DNA of 64,000 bases, from positions 56,428 to 120,427 of the forward strand of contig JAGAQG010000052.1 in the NCBI GenBank assembly GCA_017622875.1. The letters run 5' to 3'. Positions 52,965-62,321 of this stretch are shown here, piece after piece. Below the pieces are notes generated by a model. That model ran no database searches and was not told where the DNA came from. It saw nothing but the letters and a program-made list of their open reading frames with translations. Positions within the stretch are counted from its first letter, which is position 1. Each line of letters starts with the position of its first letter. Origin of the DNA: Lachnospiraceae bacterium. GTDB taxonomy: Bacteria > Bacillota > Clostridia > Lachnospirales > Lachnospiraceae. Both the position numbers and the translations under genes were made by a program.

Positions 52965-54302
52965 TTATTTATTGTAAGTATCTGCATCGAATTTGCCTTC
53001 ACTCTTTGCAACTGCGATACATGCAACGGAGTCACCTACACAGTTCAAAGAAGTAACAAGCATTTCGATCGGACGGTTAATTGCAAGAATTAAAGAGTAT
53101 GCAATTAATGCCTGATCGCCTGTAAATCCTACACCAGAAAGGATTGTAAACAGGATAACTGCACCGGCACCTGGAGCAGCAGGAGTGCCCATGCTGGCGA
53201 TGAGTGCAAGTACCATGATGATCACTAACTGGAATACGGAAACATCATATCCGCCGCAGCCTGCGATGAATAAAGTAGCTACGACCTGCATGATCGCTGT
53301 ACCATCCATATTGATCGTCATACCTAATGGAAGTACGAAGGATGCAATCTGGTGATCAACACCAAGTTCTTTTGTATTTGTATCAAGGTTCAGTGGCAGA
53401 GTTGCTGCACTGGAAGATGTAGAGAAACCGAAAACGATTACTTTGAAGATCTTCTTGATGAAAATAATTGGATTTAATTTGCATCCAACTGCAATAATAA
53501 TTGGATATCCAAGGAACAGATATACAAGAAGAAGGATGACGCAAAGTACAAAATAAGCAAATGCCGGTTTCAGATAGTCAATACCGTAAGTAGCGAATGT
53601 TCTGCATAATAACATGAAGATTGCTGCAGGACCAAATTTTTTAACTGTAAAGTTTAAGAAAATTACAATGATTTTACTGATTTCATCACAAAGACGATAG
53701 ATCGTGCTTTCTTTTCCCATGTTCAGGGCATTTAAACATAAACCTACAACAACTGCGATGAATACAACACCCAATACTGCATTGTTCACACTGAATGTGG
53801 AACCGATGTTGGATGGTACAATGTTTAAGATTACCTCTAATGGGTTGGAACCTGTAGAACCTGCCGCACCTGCAATTCCTTCAATTTTTACATTGAACAT
53901 ACCAGCGTTAAAACAGATCAATGCAACGACACCAGCAAGAATTAATGCGATGACGCTTGTCAGCATGAACCATCCAATTGTTTTTGCGGATACACGGCCA
54001 AGAGTAGAGGCCTCATTGATTTCGCTGATAGCCATTACGACTGAAGAAAATACCATAGGAACAATGATTAACTGAAGTGCCCGGATGAATAACTGACCGC
54101 CAAGGTAGAAAAGACCAATGGAACTTTCACCGCCTTCGGCTGTAATATCCTGGAATAAAATGTTGTTGATAGTTGTCCATGTGGAGCTGTCTGCGCCAAC
54201 GTTTTCTCGAACCATCATAAATAATAAACCTACAAGAATACCGGCAACCATTGCAACCAGCATCTGAATCGCAAGCTTATTGTTCTCATTTGCTTTTTTC
54301 AT
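52965..54302 (-). CDS. Dicarboxylate/amino acid:cation symporter (DAACS family)
   Basis: A 445-residue sodium- or proton-coupled transporter for glutamate, aspartate, serine or dicarboxylates. The signature FSTSSSAATLPLNLD (reentrant loop) and the NMDGTAI motif in transmembrane segment 7 are present, as is the C-terminal NCVGDSVACIAVAKSEG. About eight helices plus two hairpins are expected. GGAG precedes the start. It stands as a single gene. Confidence 0.92.
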   Translation of the reverse strand: MKKANENNKLAIQMLVAMVAGILVGLLFMMVRENVGADSSTWTTINNILFQDITAEGGESSIGLFYLGGQLFIRALQLIIVPMVFSSVVMAISEINEASTLGRVSAKTIGWFMLTSVIALILAGVVALICFNAGMFNVKIEGIAGAAGSTGSNPLEVILNIVPSNIGSTFSVNNAVLGVVFIAVVVGLCLNALNMGKESTIYRLCDEISKIIVIFLNFTVKKFGPAAIFMLLCRTFATYGIDYLKPAFAYFVLCVILLLVYLFLGYPIIIAVGCKLNPIIFIKKIFKVIVFGFSTSSSAATLPLNLDTNTKELGVDHQIASFVLPLGMTINMDGTAIMQVVATLFIAGCGGYDVSVFQLVIIMVLALIASMGTPAAPGAGAVILFTILSGVGFTGDQALIAYSLILAINRPIEMLVTSLNCVGDSVACIAVAKSEGKFDADTYNK

Positions 54303-54458
54303 AGAAAAAATCTCCTTCTTAAAATAACTTAAAAATGCTCAAATGACCAAAGTATACAAGAATCGACAGAAGAATGCAAGAGTAATTTTTGTAAATTTAA
54401 ATATTATTTTATACATTTTTAGAAAAAAGTATTTTATAAAAGAAAATTTATTCACATA

Positions 54459-54482
54459 ATAAACATAAGTTTATGCTACAAT
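54459..54482 (+). promoter_or_regulatory. Candidate promoter/operator of the response regulator gene
   Basis: TACAAT (54477-54482) is a likely -10; an inverted repeat ATAAAC-ATAA-GTTTAT (54459-54474) occupies the -35 region, where no good hexamer is seen at the right distance. The repeat may be an activator or autoregulatory site. The rest of the 54303-54458 gap is AT-rich with no gene that I can see. Confidence 0.4.
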
Positions 54483-54531
54483 AGTTCCAGAAAATGAGAA
54501 AACTGTGTGTTTTAGAAATTCGAGGTGTGCA

Positions 54532-55209
54532 ATGGAACGTCTTAAAATTTTAGTAGTAGATGATGAAAGCAGAATGAGAAAGCTTATTAAAGACTTTCTT
54601 GTAAAAAGTGGATATGAAGTGCTGGAAGCAGAAGATGGTGAAAAAGCAGTGGATATGTTTCTGGCAGTCAAAGATGTTGCACTTATTATTTTGGATGTTA
54701 TGATGCCGAAAATGGATGGCTGGGAGGCGTGCAGAGAAATTCGAAAGAACTCCAAAGTACCGATCATTATGCTGACAGCGAAATCCAGTGAAGCGGATGA
54801 GTTAAAAGGCTTTGAACTTGGGGTGGACGAGTATATTTCCAAGCCATTTAGTCCTAAGATTCTGGTGGCGAGAGTGGAAGCGGTACTTCGACGTTCAAAT
54901 GCAGCAGCTGCGGAAGAGGTCATTGAAGCGGGGGATATTATTATCGATAAGTCTGCTCATCAGGTAACGATTGATGGTAATGTAATTGAGCTTAGCTATA
55001 AAGAATTTGAACTTCTTACCTATTTTGCGGAAAATCAGGGAATTGCTTTATCACGAGAGAAGATTCTTAACAATGTTTGGAATTATGATTATTTTGGAGA
55101 TGCAAGAACCATTGATACTCATGTGAAAAAGCTTCGTAACAAGCTTGGCGAAAAAGGAGGAGAGTATATCAAGACTATCTGGGGCATGGGATACAAATTC
55201 GAAGTATAG
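54532..55209 (+). CDS. OmpR-family response regulator, without adjacent kinase
   Basis: A 225-residue two-component regulator. The receiver domain has acidic residues D10, D11 and phospho-acceptor Asp55 (LIILDVMMPKMDG) and Lys in YISKPF; the winged-helix output domain ends in the TIWGMGYKFEV motif. GAGGTG precedes the ATG; the frame upstream is open nine codons but lacks a site. The next gene is a MATE transporter, not a kinase; an OmpR-type histidine kinase stands alone 7 kb downstream. Confidence 0.92.
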   Translation: MERLKILVVDDESRMRKLIKDFLVKSGYEVLEAEDGEKAVDMFLAVKDVALIILDVMMPKMDGWEACREIRKNSKVPIIMLTAKSSEADELKGFELGVDEYISKPFSPKILVARVEAVLRRSNAAAAEEVIEAGDIIIDKSAHQVTIDGNVIELSYKEFELLTYFAENQGIALSREKILNNVWNYDYFGDARTIDTHVKKLRNKLGEKGGEYIKTIWGMGYKFEV

Positions 55210-55222
55210 GCGGAGTTAGCAA

Positions 55223-56599
55223 ATGAAAAAGGAACATGCAGGCAGTAAAATAGAAATTTTTGAAAATAAGCCCATCTGGCAGGCCCTGGCAATTATGGCG
55301 ATTCCGACTGTCATAAGTCAGTTGATTACGCTAGTTTATAACATTGCAGATACATGGTTTATCGGTCAGACAAACAATCCATACATGGTAGCAGCATCTG
55401 CGCTGGTAGCGACCATTTTCCTGATGGCCACAGCAATCGCAAACCTCTTCGGTGTAGGCGGCGGAAATCTGGTAGTACGTCTGATCGGAAGCGGACAGCA
55501 GGAAGAAGCAAAAAAGGTAGCGTCATGGAGCTTGGTCATGTCAGCAATCAGTGCGTTGGCATTTTCTCTTCTGTGTCTGATTTTCATGAATCCATTGCTT
55601 CGTGCGCTTGGTGCCAGTGACAATACGATCGGATACGCAAGACAGTATCTTTTCTTTGTGGTGATTATTGGCGCGTTGCCGACCATTCTCTCAAATACGA
55701 TGAGTTCTATGTTAAGAAACGTAGGATACTCTAAAGAAGCGGCATTTGGGCTTGGATTTGGCGGAATCTTAAATGTATTTTTAGACCCGCTGTTCATGTT
55801 CGTATTAATGCCGGAAGGATATGAAGTCATGGGTGCAGCCATTGCAACAATGCTTTCTAATGTGATAGCGATGCTGTACTATATTTACATATATCATAAA
55901 GTACAAAAGGAAACAATTCTTGCGTTACCTCGAAAGCTGGAGAAGATTTTGCCAGAGTCTGTAAAATCAGTTTTTTCAGTTGGAGTACCATCAGCAGTAA
56001 GCTTATTACTTTATGATTTAACGAACATGGTCATCAATATGCTTTCTTCTTCTCATGGAGACCTGGAGCTTGCGGCTATGGGAATTGTGTTGAAGGTAGA
56101 AAGACTTCCATTAAATATTGGAATTGGTATCTGCATCGGAATGATGCCGCTGGCAGCGTATAATTATGCGGCAAAAAATAAAAAAAGAATGCAGGGATTT
56201 TTCTCTGCAGCGCGTATCGCAGGACTTGCTGTTTCAATCGGAAGTGTTATTTTGTATCGGTTTGCAGCTCCATATATTATGTCTGCATTTATAGATGAAG
56301 CTGAGACTGTACGTTTGGGAACGACGTTTTTACAGGCACGCTGTTTTGCAACACCGTTTATGTTCTTAAGTTTTCATGTAGTTCATTATATGCAGGCGGT
56401 AGATGAAGGAAAAATATCGTTCTGCTTTGCGGTAATCAGACAGCTGGGATTAAATATTCCGATTCTTCTGTTACTCAATGCGATATTTGGAATGACGGGA
56501 ATTATTTGGACCCAGTTAACAGCAGATGTTATCAATGTAATTATTTCCTATGTAATTTATGCGAGAGTAATGAAGAAAGATAAATTTCAGTTTTATTAA
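55223..56599 (+). CDS. MATE-family efflux transporter (second)
   Basis: A 458-residue MATE exporter with about 12 helices: N-terminal IFENKPIWQALAIMAIPTV, ITLVYNIADTWFIGQ and LFGVGGGNLVVRLIGSG mark the DinF/NorM-like group. It lies 13 bases after the response regulator, probably under its control. GGCGGAG precedes the ATG. The substrate is not known. Confidence 0.9.
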   Translation: MKKEHAGSKIEIFENKPIWQALAIMAIPTVISQLITLVYNIADTWFIGQTNNPYMVAASALVATIFLMATAIANLFGVGGGNLVVRLIGSGQQEEAKKVASWSLVMSAISALAFSLLCLIFMNPLLRALGASDNTIGYARQYLFFVVIIGALPTILSNTMSSMLRNVGYSKEAAFGLGFGGILNVFLDPLFMFVLMPEGYEVMGAAIATMLSNVIAMLYYIYIYHKVQKETILALPRKLEKILPESVKSVFSVGVPSAVSLLLYDLTNMVINMLSSSHGDLELAAMGIVLKVERLPLNIGIGICIGMMPLAAYNYAAKNKKRMQGFFSAARIAGLAVSIGSVILYRFAAPYIMSAFIDEAETVRLGTTFLQARCFATPFMFLSFHVVHYMQAVDEGKISFCFAVIRQLGLNIPILLLLNAIFGMTGIIWTQLTADVINVIISYVIYARVMKKDKFQFY

Positions 56600-56609
56600 T
56601 GAATATAAA

Positions 56610-56636
56610 AGGGGAAATCGGTTAACCGAATCCCCT
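56610..56636. terminator. Bidirectional hairpin after the second MATE gene
   Basis: AGGGGA (56610-56615) pairs with TCCCCT (56631-56636) around an inner palindrome CGGTTAACCG. The flanking A and T runs are moderate. Confidence 0.65.
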
Positions 56637-56645
56637 CTTATCAAT

Positions 56646-58340
56646 TTATTCAGCATTTTCTATTACAATCTTACTGCCATAATCAATGCCTTCATACCAC
56701 GGACATGTAATGTTCTTTAGCAGCATATGATCCTCGTTGGTATACCGCATCGTCGTTGTTTTTCCATTGCTCGTCACTGCCAGTCCCCAAAATCCATCAT
56801 CAAAAACTTTTTCGGGATAAGTAAGAAGCTGTCCAATACTTCGTCTGGAAACAAGAATTGCAGGAAAATCAGCATTTGTCATAATTCGGCTGGAATTATT
56901 TTCAGTGCTGCCACTGTAGTGAGGGGAAAGCGTTAATGTTGCGCCATCCTCAAACGCATCATCAATATACCATAACTGGTGAACATGCCCGCCGAAAAGA
57001 ACTGTCAGTTTCATTTTGTTTAGACGCTTGATCCACGCATCCTTATATGCTCCTGCATGGTCATTGGTATATTTGACTGTCAGTGGAATATGACATACAG
57101 CGATACGATAATCCACGCCCTGTGCATCAAATTCATATTCCGCATTTTCCAGAACTTCATCTAAAAATTCAGTCTGAGCACGTCGATATGCATTAAATTT
57201 TGCAGTTCCATAATATTCCTGATACCCGTCTCTGTGATCTTCGCCAATGTCAAGCACAATTCCCCAAACATTTTTTATACGGAAGGTATAGTAAAAATCT
57301 TCCCCATTAGCCCCTACATATTTATAATATTCATCAGCCACAACACCCTTTGTCTCGTGATTACCTCGGGCATAGATTACTGGTACTTCCCCATTTGTAA
57401 TATTTCCAGCCAAACGAAGCATCTGTGTCAGGTCATCCTCTCTGTCAAGCCAGCTTGCGTTATCGCCACAGGAAATCAGAAAATCCAGAGAATCGCCGAA
57501 AAAGGTTCCAGCAGCATAAGGGGATTTCTGAGTATTATGCGTATCGGAAAGAACATAATAATTCAGACCGTCTTCAGGGTTGACACCCCGCCAGCGATAT
57601 GTTTTACTGATCGTTTCTCCCTGAAGCGCACAGAAAGGACCACGAAGCAGCATGGAACGGGTATGAATCGTATATTCTCCGGCATTATCCAAAGCGGCCA
57701 TGGGAACAATGATTTTATGAACCGTATCCTCTGTCTTTCGATACCCTGCATAGGTATCGTTATATTCGATTCCATCGATTGTGACCCAACCAGTACCTTT
57801 TGCCTTTGTCGTAAATACAATCTGGTAAGTATTTTCTACAGCATAAACAGCAGGAGTGCAGTCAATGCTGTTATATAATACAAAATCATATTGAATAAAA
57901 AATCCTGAAATCAGCAGGGACAAAAATAAAACTGTAGGAAACCATTTCTTCTGAAATATTGCATGCTTGTACAGAGAGGTTATAGCCCAAAATATAATGT
58001 CGATGACCAGTAAAAATGCACCACTGTATAAAAATTCACGGATAAAATACATGGAGGCATCAAGGGTCAGGGAGATAATAAAACCATTGAGAGCTAAAAA
58101 GAACAGATTAACAATCACGAAAACTCCTGCAAAGAATACAGGATATTTTCGGTTGATTGTTAAAAGTGTATGCAAAAGCGCACAAAATGCGATGATGATT
58201 AGTAAAATATAGGGCATCGGCTCAATGGTATATCGAATGATGCCGGACCACATAGAACGAATAGAAGTGTAGCACAATAAATTAAAGATTGTGACAATGT
58301 TTATAATAATAAACAGCAAAGGTCTACATTGCTTTTTCAT
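56646..58340 (-). CDS. Membrane-anchored metallophosphoesterase
   Basis: A 564-residue protein with four or five N-terminal membrane helices (about 8-160), a beta-sandwich-like stretch, and a C-terminal calcineurin-type phosphoesterase domain. Metal motifs are VLSDTHNT, ISCGDNASW, ARGNHETKG and FGGHVHQLW. The active site should face outward. GGAG precedes the start. It lies downstream of, and on the same strand as, other minus-strand gene 58371-59108, possibly one transcript. The substrate is unknown. Confidence 0.85.
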   Translation of the reverse strand: MKKQCRPLLFIIINIVTIFNLLCYTSIRSMWSGIIRYTIEPMPYILLIIIAFCALLHTLLTINRKYPVFFAGVFVIVNLFFLALNGFIISLTLDASMYFIREFLYSGAFLLVIDIIFWAITSLYKHAIFQKKWFPTVLFLSLLISGFFIQYDFVLYNSIDCTPAVYAVENTYQIVFTTKAKGTGWVTIDGIEYNDTYAGYRKTEDTVHKIIVPMAALDNAGEYTIHTRSMLLRGPFCALQGETISKTYRWRGVNPEDGLNYYVLSDTHNTQKSPYAAGTFFGDSLDFLISCGDNASWLDREDDLTQMLRLAGNITNGEVPVIYARGNHETKGVVADEYYKYVGANGEDFYYTFRIKNVWGIVLDIGEDHRDGYQEYYGTAKFNAYRRAQTEFLDEVLENAEYEFDAQGVDYRIAVCHIPLTVKYTNDHAGAYKDAWIKRLNKMKLTVLFGGHVHQLWYIDDAFEDGATLTLSPHYSGSTENNSSRIMTNADFPAILVSRRSIGQLLTYPEKVFDDGFWGLAVTSNGKTTTMRYTNEDHMLLKNITCPWYEGIDYGSKIVIENAE

Positions 58341-58370
58341 GGAAAATCTCCTTAGAAGTAGTAGACATAA

Positions 58371-59108
58371 TTATAACATAAAATCTAATGCCTCTGCCAC
58401 AGAATTTACGATATGTTTCGATTTTTCCTGCAATGCTTCTGGAGCAAAAGGAAATGTAAACGGCATGTCCGCTTTTTCAAGCATTGGTAAATCGTTCATG
58501 GAATCCCCGATACCACAGAAAGTATCAATCTGAAAGACTTTTCGCACGATTTCAATACCTGTCCCTTTAGAACAGCCAAACGGTACGATATCCACATAAC
58601 GTGTATTGCGAAATGCAGCAATCTGGTCTCCGAACTGATGCGAGATCAACTGAACAAGTTCTATAGCGGCTTCCTCTGTCAACGCATTATAACTGATATT
58701 ATGAACGTTTCCGTGGATTTCATCCAGTGAAGTTATGATATCCTTAATAAAATTTGTAGCCTTTCCGTAAGCATAAAACTTTCCATCCATATGAAGATCT
58801 ACAGCATAAGAGTTTTCAACCCCATAAGTAATTAACTTATCAATGATTTCTTTTGGAATCGTCTTTTCATAAATAAGATTCAAGTCCTTATCATGAATGG
58901 TTGCCCCGCTGTTGGTAATATAAAAATCTGCTTCAATGTATTCTTTTATATAATCTGTAACACCATAGATTGGTCTGCCTGTGCAAAATCCAAACAAATG
59001 TCCCTGTTCCTGAAATTTATGAACAGCCTGAATGTCGGATGCTTTTACATGTTCAGACTTTTCGGAAAAATAAATTGTTCCGTCAAAATCACTTGCAAAT
59101 GCTTTCAT
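58371..59108 (-). CDS. HAD-superfamily Cof-type phosphatase
   Basis: A 245-residue HAD hydrolase with a class IIB cap. Motif I is SDFDGTIYF, motif II around FCTGRPIYG, and motif III-IV CGIGDSMNDLPML. Such enzymes dephosphorylate sugar phosphates or flavin/pyridoxal phosphates; the specific substrate cannot be told. AGGAAGGA precedes the start. It is 30 bases upstream of the phosphoesterase gene. Confidence 0.9.
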   Translation of the reverse strand: MKAFASDFDGTIYFSEKSEHVKASDIQAVHKFQEQGHLFGFCTGRPIYGVTDYIKEYIEADFYITNSGATIHDKDLNLIYEKTIPKEIIDKLITYGVENSYAVDLHMDGKFYAYGKATNFIKDIITSLDEIHGNVHNISYNALTEEAAIELVQLISHQFGDQIAAFRNTRYVDIVPFGCSKGTGIEIVRKVFQIDTFCGIGDSMNDLPMLEKADMPFTFPFAPEALQEKSKHIVNSVAEALDFML

Positions 59109-59280
59109 AAAAGTAAATCCTTCCTGCGCGTTTATTTTAATTAAGTATAATTGTCAAAAAAATGTAGGTCAAGTAAAATGCACAGAAAGAAATTGTGTAG
59201 TTTCTGTGTAATGAATTGAAATGAAAACTTGATGTGCTAAAATATTAGAAAACATTACCCTATTTATATTGATAGCTCGC

Positions 59281-59309
59281 TTGACATATACCCCTAGGGG
59301 GTATATGAT
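59281..59309 (+). promoter_or_regulatory. Copper-operon promoter and CsoR operator
   Basis: TTGACA (59281-59286) and TATGAT (59304-59309) are 17 bases apart. The spacer is filled by the palindrome ATATACCCC and GGGGTATAT around TAG (59286-59306), the classic CsoR operator. The repressor would block the promoter until Cu(I) binds. Confidence 0.9.
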
Positions 59310-59356
59310 AGGAATATCACAGAAAATAAATCCATTTATCGAAAAGAGGTAAATAA

Positions 59357-59665
59357 ATGTCAGAAAAAGTATGCGAACACTGCTCTGGAAAGAGTAAGGA
59401 ACGTTCTGAAAAAGAATATAAAGACCTGTTAAACCGTCTGAGCCGCATTGAAGGACAGGTACGTGGTGTGAAGGCTATGGTGGAGCGTGATGCATATTGC
59501 ACAGACATTATTACTCAGGTGGCTGCAATCAATGCCGCATTAAACAGCTTTAATAAAGTACTTCTTGCAAACCATATCAAAACCTGTGTGACTCAGGATA
59601 TTAAGGATGGCAAAGAAGAAACAGTAGATGAGCTGGTAGCAACTTTGCAAAAACTGATGAAATAA
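59357..59665 (+). CDS. csoR: Copper-sensing repressor CsoR
   Basis: A 102-residue four-helix repressor of the DUF156 family. The Cu(I) ligands Cys48, His73 and Cys77 have the 25- and 4-residue spacing of characterised CsoR proteins. The N-terminus has another CEHC motif (residues 6-9), which may bind metal too. GAGG precedes the ATG, and the G-tract operator lies directly upstream, so copper is the likely effector rather than formaldehyde or persulfide. Confidence 0.93.
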   Translation: MSEKVCEHCSGKSKERSEKEYKDLLNRLSRIEGQVRGVKAMVERDAYCTDIITQVAAINAALNSFNKVLLANHIKTCVTQDIKDGKEETVDELVATLQKLMK

Positions 59666-59699
59666 ATGTTTTTTAGATGCTAGAAAAGAGGTAATGTTA

Positions 59700-62297
59700 A
59701 TGAAACAATACATTGTAACAGGTATGAGCTGTGCTGCCTGCAGTGCACGAGTAGAAAAAGCAGTGGGTCAGGTGCCGGGAGTTACCTCCTGCTCTGTCAG
59801 TCTGCTGACAAATTCCATGGGAGTGGAAGGTGACGCTGCCATTTCAGATGTCATCAAAGCGGTTACTGATGCCGGGTATGGGGCAAGTTTAAAAGAAACT
59901 GGCGCAGAAAAGAAAAAAGCTGATTATGCTGCACAAGAAGAAATGCTTAAAGATAAGGAGACACCTGTTTTAAAGAAAAGATTATTTGCTTCTTTGGGTT
60001 TTTTAGTTGTTCTGATGTATTTTTCCATGGGACACATGATGTGGGGATGGCCAGTTCCAGCGGTACTGGAGCATAATCATGTTGCGCAGGGACTGCTTCA
60101 GCTCCTTTTGACAGCAATTGTGATGGTCATTAATCAGAAATTTTTTATCAACGGATTCAAGAGTCTGTTCAAAGGTTCTCCCAATATGGATACTCTGGTT
60201 GCGCTTGGTTCTGCAGCAGCGTTTGTGTACAGTACAGCGGCATTATTTGTGATGACTGATGCCCAGATGAAAGGCGACAGTGCACTTGTCATGTCTTACA
60301 TGCATGAATTCTACTTTGAATCAGCAGCGATGATTCTTACATTGATCACCGTAGGAAAAATGCTGGAAGCCCGTTCAAAGGGAAAAACAACGGATGCATT
60401 AAAAGGACTTATGAAGCTGGCTCCCAAAACTGCAGTACTGGTGCGTGACGGTGTGGAAGTAGAAGTTCACATTGATGAAGTAAATAAAGGGGATATTTTT
60501 GTAGTTCGTCCGGGAGAAAATATTCCAGTAGACGGTATTATAATAGAAGGAACGACTGCGGTGAATGAATCTGCATTGACCGGGGAGAGTATTCCTGCAG
60601 ATAAAAATCCGGGAGATCTTGTTTCGGCAGCAACGCTGAATCAGTCAGGATTTATCCGCTGTGAGGCCAGACGTGTCGGAGAAGATACGACACTTAGCCA
60701 GATCATTCAGATGGTAAGTGATGCGGCAGCTACAAAAGCGCCGATTGCCAAGGTGGCAGATAAAGTATCTGGCGTATTCGTTCCGACAGTCATTACATTG
60801 GCAGTGATTACAACTTTTGTATGGCTTCTGACAGGGCATTCTATCGGTTATGCTCTTGCAAGAGGCATTTCGTTACTGGTAATCAGTTGTCCATGTGCCC
60901 TTGGTCTAGCAACTCCTGTAGCAATCATGGTGGGCAACGGAGTCGGTGCTAAAAATGGTATTATGTTCAAGACAGCAGTATCTTTGGAAGAAACCGGGAA
61001 AATGGATATTGTTGCATTGGACAAGACTGGCACGATCACAAGCGGTGAACCAAAAGTTACAGATATCTGGACAAACGATGATATTACAAAAGAAGAACTG
61101 GTAGGTGTTGCTTATGCATTAGAAGAAAAGAGTGAACATCCGTTAGCAAAAGCAATCGTTGACTTTGTAAAAGAAAATGAAGATCTGAATGCGAACTTAG
61201 CGACTACAGATTTTCAGATTTTGCCGGGCAATGGTTTGGAGGGAACTGTAGCTGGAGAAAAATGTGTTGGCGGAAGTTATTCTTATATTGAAAAAATTGT
61301 AAAAGTAACTCCTATAGTTCGTGATAAATACGTAACGTTTGCCGAAGAAGGTAAAACACCGTTATTCTTTGCAAAGAATGGAAAACTTCTGGGTATTATT
61401 GCGGTAGCAGACGTTATTAAAGAGGACAGTGCTGAGGCAATTAAACAGTTGGAAAATATGGGAATCCATGTAGTTATGCTGACGGGTGATAATGAAAGAA
61501 CTGCTAAAGCTATTGGAAAACAGGCTGGTGTTAACGAAGTAATCGCTGGGGTTCTTCCGAATGAGAAAGAATCTGTTATCCGTGCATTGATGGAAAAAGG
61601 CAAAGTTGCCATGGTCGGTGATGGTATCAATGATGCGCCAGCTCTTACGAGAGCTGATATAGGTATTGCCATTGGTGCAGGTACAGATATCGCCATTGAT
61701 GCGGCAGATGTAGTTCTTATGAAGAGCAGTCTGATGGATGTTCCGGCAGCCATCCGTTTGAGCCGCGCAACCCTTCGAAATATTCACCAAAATCTGTTCT
61801 GGGCCTTTTTCTATAACAGTATTGGGATTCCGTTGGCAGCAGGCGTATTTATTCCATTGCTTCACTGGGAATTAAATCCAATGTTCGGGGCAGCAGCCAT
61901 GAGCTTATCCAGCTTCTGTGTAGTGAGCAATGCGCTGAGACTGAATTTTGTGAAAATTTATGATACTGCGAAAGATAAAATGCGCAGAAAGAATCTTATA
62001 GAAGGAAATGCATTCGTAAAAGAGGATGCTTCTGATAAAAATAATCATGCATGTGACGAAGCATGCGCCATGAAGGAGGACAATACCATGGAAAAGACAA
62101 TGAAAATTGAAGGAATGATGTGCCCACACTGCGAAGCAAGAGTAAAGAAAACTCTGGAAGATATGGCACAGGTAAAGGAAGCTGTTGTGAGCCATGCAGA
62201 CGGTACAGCAGTTGTGAAATTGGCTGAAGCAGTAGACAATGATGTTCTTAAGAAAACCATTGAAGATCAGGGATATAAAGTACTTGATATTCAGTAA
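59700..62297 (+). CDS. copA: Copper-exporting P1B-type ATPase with N- and C-terminal metal-binding domains
   Basis: An 865-residue Cu(I) exporter. N-terminal HMA domain (Cys11 and Cys14 in MSCAACSARV), membrane region with CPC at 397-399, phosphorylated Asp441 (DKTGTIT) and GDGINDAP hinge. After the last helices come a Cys/His/Lys-rich linker and a second HMA domain (Cys808, Cys811 in MMCPHCEARV), an unusual C-terminal position. ATG 59700 is preferred to 59694 because of its 8-base distance from GAGG. An internal ribosome site could make the last domain alone. Confidence 0.93.
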   Translation: MKQYIVTGMSCAACSARVEKAVGQVPGVTSCSVSLLTNSMGVEGDAAISDVIKAVTDAGYGASLKETGAEKKKADYAAQEEMLKDKETPVLKKRLFASLGFLVVLMYFSMGHMMWGWPVPAVLEHNHVAQGLLQLLLTAIVMVINQKFFINGFKSLFKGSPNMDTLVALGSAAAFVYSTAALFVMTDAQMKGDSALVMSYMHEFYFESAAMILTLITVGKMLEARSKGKTTDALKGLMKLAPKTAVLVRDGVEVEVHIDEVNKGDIFVVRPGENIPVDGIIIEGTTAVNESALTGESIPADKNPGDLVSAATLNQSGFIRCEARRVGEDTTLSQIIQMVSDAAATKAPIAKVADKVSGVFVPTVITLAVITTFVWLLTGHSIGYALARGISLLVISCPCALGLATPVAIMVGNGVGAKNGIMFKTAVSLEETGKMDIVALDKTGTITSGEPKVTDIWTNDDITKEELVGVAYALEEKSEHPLAKAIVDFVKENEDLNANLATTDFQILPGNGLEGTVAGEKCVGGSYSYIEKIVKVTPIVRDKYVTFAEEGKTPLFFAKNGKLLGIIAVADVIKEDSAEAIKQLENMGIHVVMLTGDNERTAKAIGKQAGVNEVIAGVLPNEKESVIRALMEKGKVAMVGDGINDAPALTRADIGIAIGAGTDIAIDAADVVLMKSSLMDVPAAIRLSRATLRNIHQNLFWAFFYNSIGIPLAAGVFIPLLHWELNPMFGAAAMSLSSFCVVSNALRLNFVKIYDTAKDKMRRKNLIEGNAFVKEDASDKNNHACDEACAMKEDNTMEKTMKIEGMMCPHCEARVKKTLEDMAQVKEAVVSHADGTAVVKLAEAVDNDVLKKTIEDQGYKVLDIQ
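62088..62297 (+). CDS. Possible internal CopZ copper chaperone made from within copA
   Basis: In frame with copA, ATG 62088 is preceded by AAGGAGGA (62073-62080) at seven bases, an optimal ribosome site inside a coding region. Translation from it would give 69 residues: MEKTMKIEGMMCPHCEAR and onward, a complete HMA domain of the exact size of free CopZ. No separate copZ gene is present in this operon. Expression from this site is inference. Confidence 0.5.
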   Translation: MEKTMKIEGMMCPHCEARVKKTLEDMAQVKEAVVSHADGTAVVKLAEAVDNDVLKKTIEDQGYKVLDIQ

Positions 62298-62321
62298 AGT
62301 AAAATTTTTGAGGTAATGAAG

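Noticed and set aside
57234-57878. 214-residue open frame on the + strand
   Set aside because: It is antisense to the phosphoesterase gene, which has clear metal motifs and a ribosome site; this frame has none and low-complexity composition.
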